From positions 64,001 through 94,026 of IMG/VR virus record IMGVR_UViG_3300040801_001133: DNA of 30,026 bases. The stretch is one strand, 5' to 3'. The stretch is from a virus. A program made the position numbers and the translations under genes. This document shows positions 26,697-30,026 of the stretch, piece by piece; within the stretch, counting starts at the first letter, position 1, and each line of letters begins with the position of its first letter. The notes beneath the pieces are model-generated. The model did no database searches. It saw only the letters and a program-made list of their open reading frames with translations, and was not told where the DNA came from.

Positions 26697-27860
26697 ATGA
26701 TTGAAAAGAGCAACGATAATACGCTAGAGAATTTTAGTGGCTGGGACAATGGTCCTAGTGATATAGATTTTTTCTCTACTGATGAAGTTCAGCTAGATGT
26801 AGAAACTAAAAAAGAAGAAAAAAAGGAAGAAGCTGAAAAGAAAGATAAAATTGATAATAAAAGTACTGACGATACTTCTGCTAAAGAGGATAATGACGAT
26901 AAAGATGAAATTTCTTTCTTTTCAGCCGATTCCGAAGAGGTTGAAGAAGGGTCTTTATTTAGTACAAAAGAAGAAAATAAGGATGAAGATATAGAAATAA
27001 AAAAAATTTCTACTACACCTGCCGTTTCTACTTTAAATTATATGTCAGAATCTGGACTATTTGAATTATCTGAAGACACTGAAATAACTGAAGAGAATGC
27101 TCCTGATATACTAAAAGAAGCCCTGGAATCTAAGGCTGAAAAGATGGTAGAAGAAATGATGGGAAACCTCCCTGGAGAAGATAAAGATACTATAAAGTAT
27201 ATTCTTAATGGGGGTAAAATATCTACTCTTATCAATTCTTTAAAAGAACAGTCTAGCGGGGAACTGTCAGAAGATATGGATTTAAGTAAAGTAGAAAACC
27301 AAAAGAGTGTGGCTAGAAAAATGCTAGAGCAGGAATATGAGGATTCAGACTTTATTGATATTCAGTTAGAGGCTCTTGAAGAATCCGGTAAACTAGAAAA
27401 GTTTGCCAATAATAGATTTGAAAAGTGGAAGACTAATAAAGAAAAAACAAGAAAGGAACTAGTTAAACAACAGAAAATACAAAAACAAGAGCAATCAAGA
27501 AGAGAAAAAGAGTATAAACAATCTTTTATTAACTTAGTAAAAGATAAAGAAGAATTAAATGGAATTTCTCTTTCTGAAAAAGATAAAGCTGAACTACCAT
27601 CTTACATTTCGGATAGAAATATTAAACTAGAAAGTGGTCAGACTATATCAAAAATGCAACAGGATTTGTATACGGCTCTTCAAGACAATGAGAAAGCATT
27701 AATATTAGCTAAACTTTTAAAAGAAGATTTTAACCTTGAAAGCATTGAAAATAAAGCAGTAAGTAAAGTTAGTAAGAAAGTAAGAGAAGGATTAAGAAGG
27801 AACAGCAATAAAACACAGTCTAAAAATAGCAAAAAATCATTAATAGACTACTTTAGTTAA
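26697..27860 (+). CDS. scaffold-like acidic protein upstream of capsid
   Basis: 387 residues. The first 110 residues are low-complexity, acidic and rich in Glu, Asp, Lys and Ser (KKEEKKEEAEKKDK, DDTSAKEDNDDKDE). The rest is helical and charged, ending in a basic tail (GLRRNSNKTQSKNSKKSLIDYF). This composition and its place between portal and capsid genes are those of a head scaffold. No protease motif seen. The function is inferred, the protein is surely real. Confidence 0.75.
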   Translation: MIEKSNDNTLENFSGWDNGPSDIDFFSTDEVQLDVETKKEEKKEEAEKKDKIDNKSTDDTSAKEDNDDKDEISFFSADSEEVEEGSLFSTKEENKDEDIEIKKISTTPAVSTLNYMSESGLFELSEDTEITEENAPDILKEALESKAEKMVEEMMGNLPGEDKDTIKYILNGGKISTLINSLKEQSSGELSEDMDLSKVENQKSVARKMLEQEYEDSDFIDIQLEALEESGKLEKFANNRFEKWKTNKEKTRKELVKQQKIQKQEQSRREKEYKQSFINLVKDKEELNGISLSEKDKAELPSYISDRNIKLESGQTISKMQQDLYTALQDNEKALILAKLLKEDFNLESIENKAVSKVSKKVREGLRRNSNKTQSKNSKKSLIDYFS

Positions 27861-27879
27861 ATTTTTAAATTAAAATAAT

Positions 27880-29334
27880 ATGGCAACATTTGGTAATAAA
27901 TTAGTTACCCATCAAATGAAATGGAATGCTAATATGACAGACCTAAATCACTTAGGTATGGCATTAAAGGCACAACCACATAAAATGATGGGAGTTATGG
28001 ATCAACTCTTTTCAGCTAAAAATTACTACTCAGGAAATGCTCTTTCGAGTATTCTTATGGGTAATTCTAAAACAGAAAAGAAAATTGGTCAAAATTCATG
28101 GGAATGGGAACTTAAAGGGGCTAACACCAGACCTTTGGTAATTTTAGAAAATGTGCTTAACTCGGCCATTACAATGCCGGGTAAAATGAGAACCACATTT
28201 ACTATTAAATTAGACGAACCTTGGTACCTTCCTAGTGATGTTATTATGCCGGGAGATCATAAGTATCAGGTAAGAATACAAGATCACGCACAGCCTCATG
28301 GAGATGGATGGATTTATACTGTAAGGCTCATGAACGACGATCCCCAAGCGTTTCTTCCACTTAGGTTTTTAGAACCAGGAGCACAATGGGTTAAGTTATA
28401 TGCTCAATCAGCAGAGGCTAACGAACAAAGAGGTTCTACTATTTTTAGTACACCGTTAGGACTGCAAAATAGAATGGGTAAGTTTTCTAAGCAATACAAG
28501 ATTACTGATTATGCATCAACTGAAGTTTTGGCTGTAGGTATTGCAGACAGTAACGGAAAACTGCACCAATCATGGATTAAGTTTGCTGAGATTGAATACT
28601 GGATGCAGTGGTATCAGGAATTAGAAAGATCACGTTGGTATTCACGTTCAACAGATACTGTTCTTGACGCTAATGGTCGTCCTCTATTTTCAGGTCCTGG
28701 TGTAGAAGAGCAGTTAGAAGATTCACACAAGGCCCGCTATACTCACCTGACAGCTAAGTTTGCTGAGGAGTATCTAATGGATATTTACTATGGAAGAGTT
28801 AAGCCCGGACAAGGAAGAAATGTTAAAGGTTTTGCAGGAGAGTATGCTATGCTTAACTGGCATAGAGCACTAGATGACTGGAGCCAGAAATCAGGATTTG
28901 TTCGTAACGTTGAAACCTTTACTAATAAAGTAAAGTCAGAGTACCACAATAATGCCCTTTCAGTAGGATATAAGATGGTTCGTTATGAGATGGCTAATGG
29001 GTCTAGTCTAGAATTAGTCCATAATCCGGTTTATGATGATCGTAGTCTTAACTTTGAAATTGACCCGGTTACTGGTTACCCCTATGAAAGCCAGAAAATT
29101 ACCTTCCTTGATTTCTCAGGTGACAATGGTACTTCTAACGTTGAACTTATGAAAAGAGAAAACTCTGAAGCGTTTACATATGTAAATGGTCTGTTTGGAC
29201 CTACTGGCCCTAAGAGTGGTGGACAATCCTCTCACGGTGGTTCATACTATGAGATGCACGTAGAGCAAGTTTCGGGTATTCACATTAAGGATATTACTAA
29301 ATGTGGTCAACTAGAAGTTGATAGAAATTATTAA
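27880..29334 (+). CDS. major capsid protein
   Basis: 484 residues, HK97-type fold expected, with codon usage richer in C and G third positions than its neighbours, as for the most highly expressed phage gene. Contains NWHRALDDWSQKSGFVRNV and a C-terminal region with MHVEQVSGIHIKDITKCGQL. Followed by the strongest hairpin terminator of the window. Identity rests on gene order and size together with sequence character I associate with crAss-like capsid proteins. Confidence 0.9.
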   Translation: MATFGNKLVTHQMKWNANMTDLNHLGMALKAQPHKMMGVMDQLFSAKNYYSGNALSSILMGNSKTEKKIGQNSWEWELKGANTRPLVILENVLNSAITMPGKMRTTFTIKLDEPWYLPSDVIMPGDHKYQVRIQDHAQPHGDGWIYTVRLMNDDPQAFLPLRFLEPGAQWVKLYAQSAEANEQRGSTIFSTPLGLQNRMGKFSKQYKITDYASTEVLAVGIADSNGKLHQSWIKFAEIEYWMQWYQELERSRWYSRSTDTVLDANGRPLFSGPGVEEQLEDSHKARYTHLTAKFAEEYLMDIYYGRVKPGQGRNVKGFAGEYAMLNWHRALDDWSQKSGFVRNVETFTNKVKSEYHNNALSVGYKMVRYEMANGSSLELVHNPVYDDRSLNFEIDPVTGYPYESQKITFLDFSGDNGTSNVELMKRENSEAFTYVNGLFGPTGPKSGGQSSHGGSYYEMHVEQVSGIHIKDITKCGQLEVDRNY

Positions 29335-29337
29335 TAT

Positions 29338-29380
29338 ATTTGTGGGTAGGTAACAAATATTTACCTACCCACAAATTTTA
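29338..29380 (+). terminator. intrinsic terminator after capsid gene
   Basis: A perfect 16-bp stem (ATTTGTGGGTAGGTAA with TTACCTACCCACAAAT) and a 7-nt loop are followed by TTTTAACT. It may attenuate rather than stop transcription, since virion genes continue. Confidence 0.9.
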
Positions 29381-29395
29381 ACTAAAAACATAATA

Positions 29396-30026
29396 ATGAA
29401 GATTGAAGTAAGACCCATCGAAAAAAAGAGATGGCATGGTAAGAAAGGCAAAGAATCTTTTAAAAGACCCACTATACTATCTGCTTTAGTTAATACTAAA
29501 AGTATGACTTATGATACTGGTCTTAATGAAGAACAGAGAGAAAGACTTGAAAAATCTTTAGGTGTTAATCTTGATAATAGGTGGAATAGAGATGTTCCTC
29601 ATGAGTTTTGGGATTCCAGAATGGGACAGGTAAAACTAGAAAATAGGACTATGTTTTTTGATACTAATATTCCTCTAGAAGAGGTTTATATTAGTATGTT
29701 AAAAGCCTCAAAATATGTAGCTAATAGTAAAACCGACCTAGATTTAGGAAGGTATCCTGAAGCGGAATTTGTAATATTTGATGAAAAAGAAGAAATAGGG
29801 GTTAAAGCTAAAAAAGTGGCCTTAAAAAGAAAAGCCACGAAAGAGACCTCAGGATTATCTAAATCTAGAAAAGATCAATTAGTTTTACTCTTAACTGGTA
29901 AAAACTTTAAAGATAAATCTTCTGACTTCTTAGATGTAGAAATTGATAAACTAATTGAATCTGGAAAATCTTCAGAAATTCTTCATTATCTTTCAAGAGA
30001 TACTTCATTAGTTAGTACTGAAGCTT
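29396..30026 (+). CDS. structural protein downstream of capsid (partial)
   Basis: 210 codons visible, running off the right edge. Starts MKIEVRPIEKKRWHGKKGKE and continues basic, with KRPTILSALVNTKSM, WNRDVPHEFWDSRMGQVKLE and a later Lys/Arg-rich part (KAKKVALKRKATKETS). Position directly after the capsid gene suggests a head-completion or vertex/neck protein. No domain recognised. Confidence 0.75.
   Translation, partial: MKIEVRPIEKKRWHGKKGKESFKRPTILSALVNTKSMTYDTGLNEEQRERLEKSLGVNLDNRWNRDVPHEFWDSRMGQVKLENRTMFFDTNIPLEEVYISMLKASKYVANSKTDLDLGRYPEAEFVIFDEKEEIGVKAKKVALKRKATKETSGLSKSRKDQLVLLLTGKNFKDKSSDFLDVEIDKLIESGKSSEILHYLSRDTSLVSTEA

Overview
The window is about 30 kb of a tailed, crAss-like bacteriophage (order Crassvirales), whose host is presumably a member of the Bacteroidota. 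The strongest evidence is the right-hand gene order: a 729-residue large terminase, an 800-residue portal, an acidic 387-residue scaffold-like protein and a 484-residue major capsid protein. To the left, on the other strand, lies a replication module with a DnaB-like ATPase, a T7-type family A DNA polymerase, a DUF3127-like OB-fold protein and a Dda/RecD2-type helicase. The DNA is AT-rich. Genes end at all three standard stop codons and no suppressor tRNA was found, so the standard code is assumed. Reading is by eye; family assignments rest on motifs, not searches.

Layout. 1-5650 (minus): replication genes, with the DnaB-like gene apparently interrupted next to a GIY-YIG homing endonuclease. 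5714-6904 (minus): an acidic, well-terminated protein and an RlpA-like cell-wall protein. 6961-12630 (minus): an RNA-rich block with twelve tRNA genes, a tmRNA (ssrA) gene, two free-standing HNH endonucleases, small membrane proteins and a tRNA-Leu(UAA) split by a group I intron that carries a third HNH gene. 12694-16997 (minus): many very small genes, a hammerhead-ribozyme-like RNA and a RepL-like winged-helix protein with palindromic sites nearby. 17262-19140 (minus): small, GC-richer single genes. Most have their own terminator, and each is preceded by a copy of a conserved intergenic element of about 27 nt followed by a hairpin; a further copy precedes the gene at 13004. 19141-19255: divergent boundary. 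19256-30026 (plus): the packaging and virion operon, with many overlapping start and stop codons.

How it fits together. The minus block would copy the genome, supply tRNAs and a tmRNA to support or replace host translation functions, and express small host-interaction proteins. The plus block packages DNA and builds the head. Four homing endonucleases and at least one self-splicing intron show heavy colonisation by selfish elements, concentrated at tRNA genes and the helicase. The most noteworthy items are the phage tmRNA, the hammerhead-like ribozyme, the trnL-type group I intron, the six-copy intergenic element, and the rule that all thirteen tRNA-like 3' ends encode C74 but no complete CCA.
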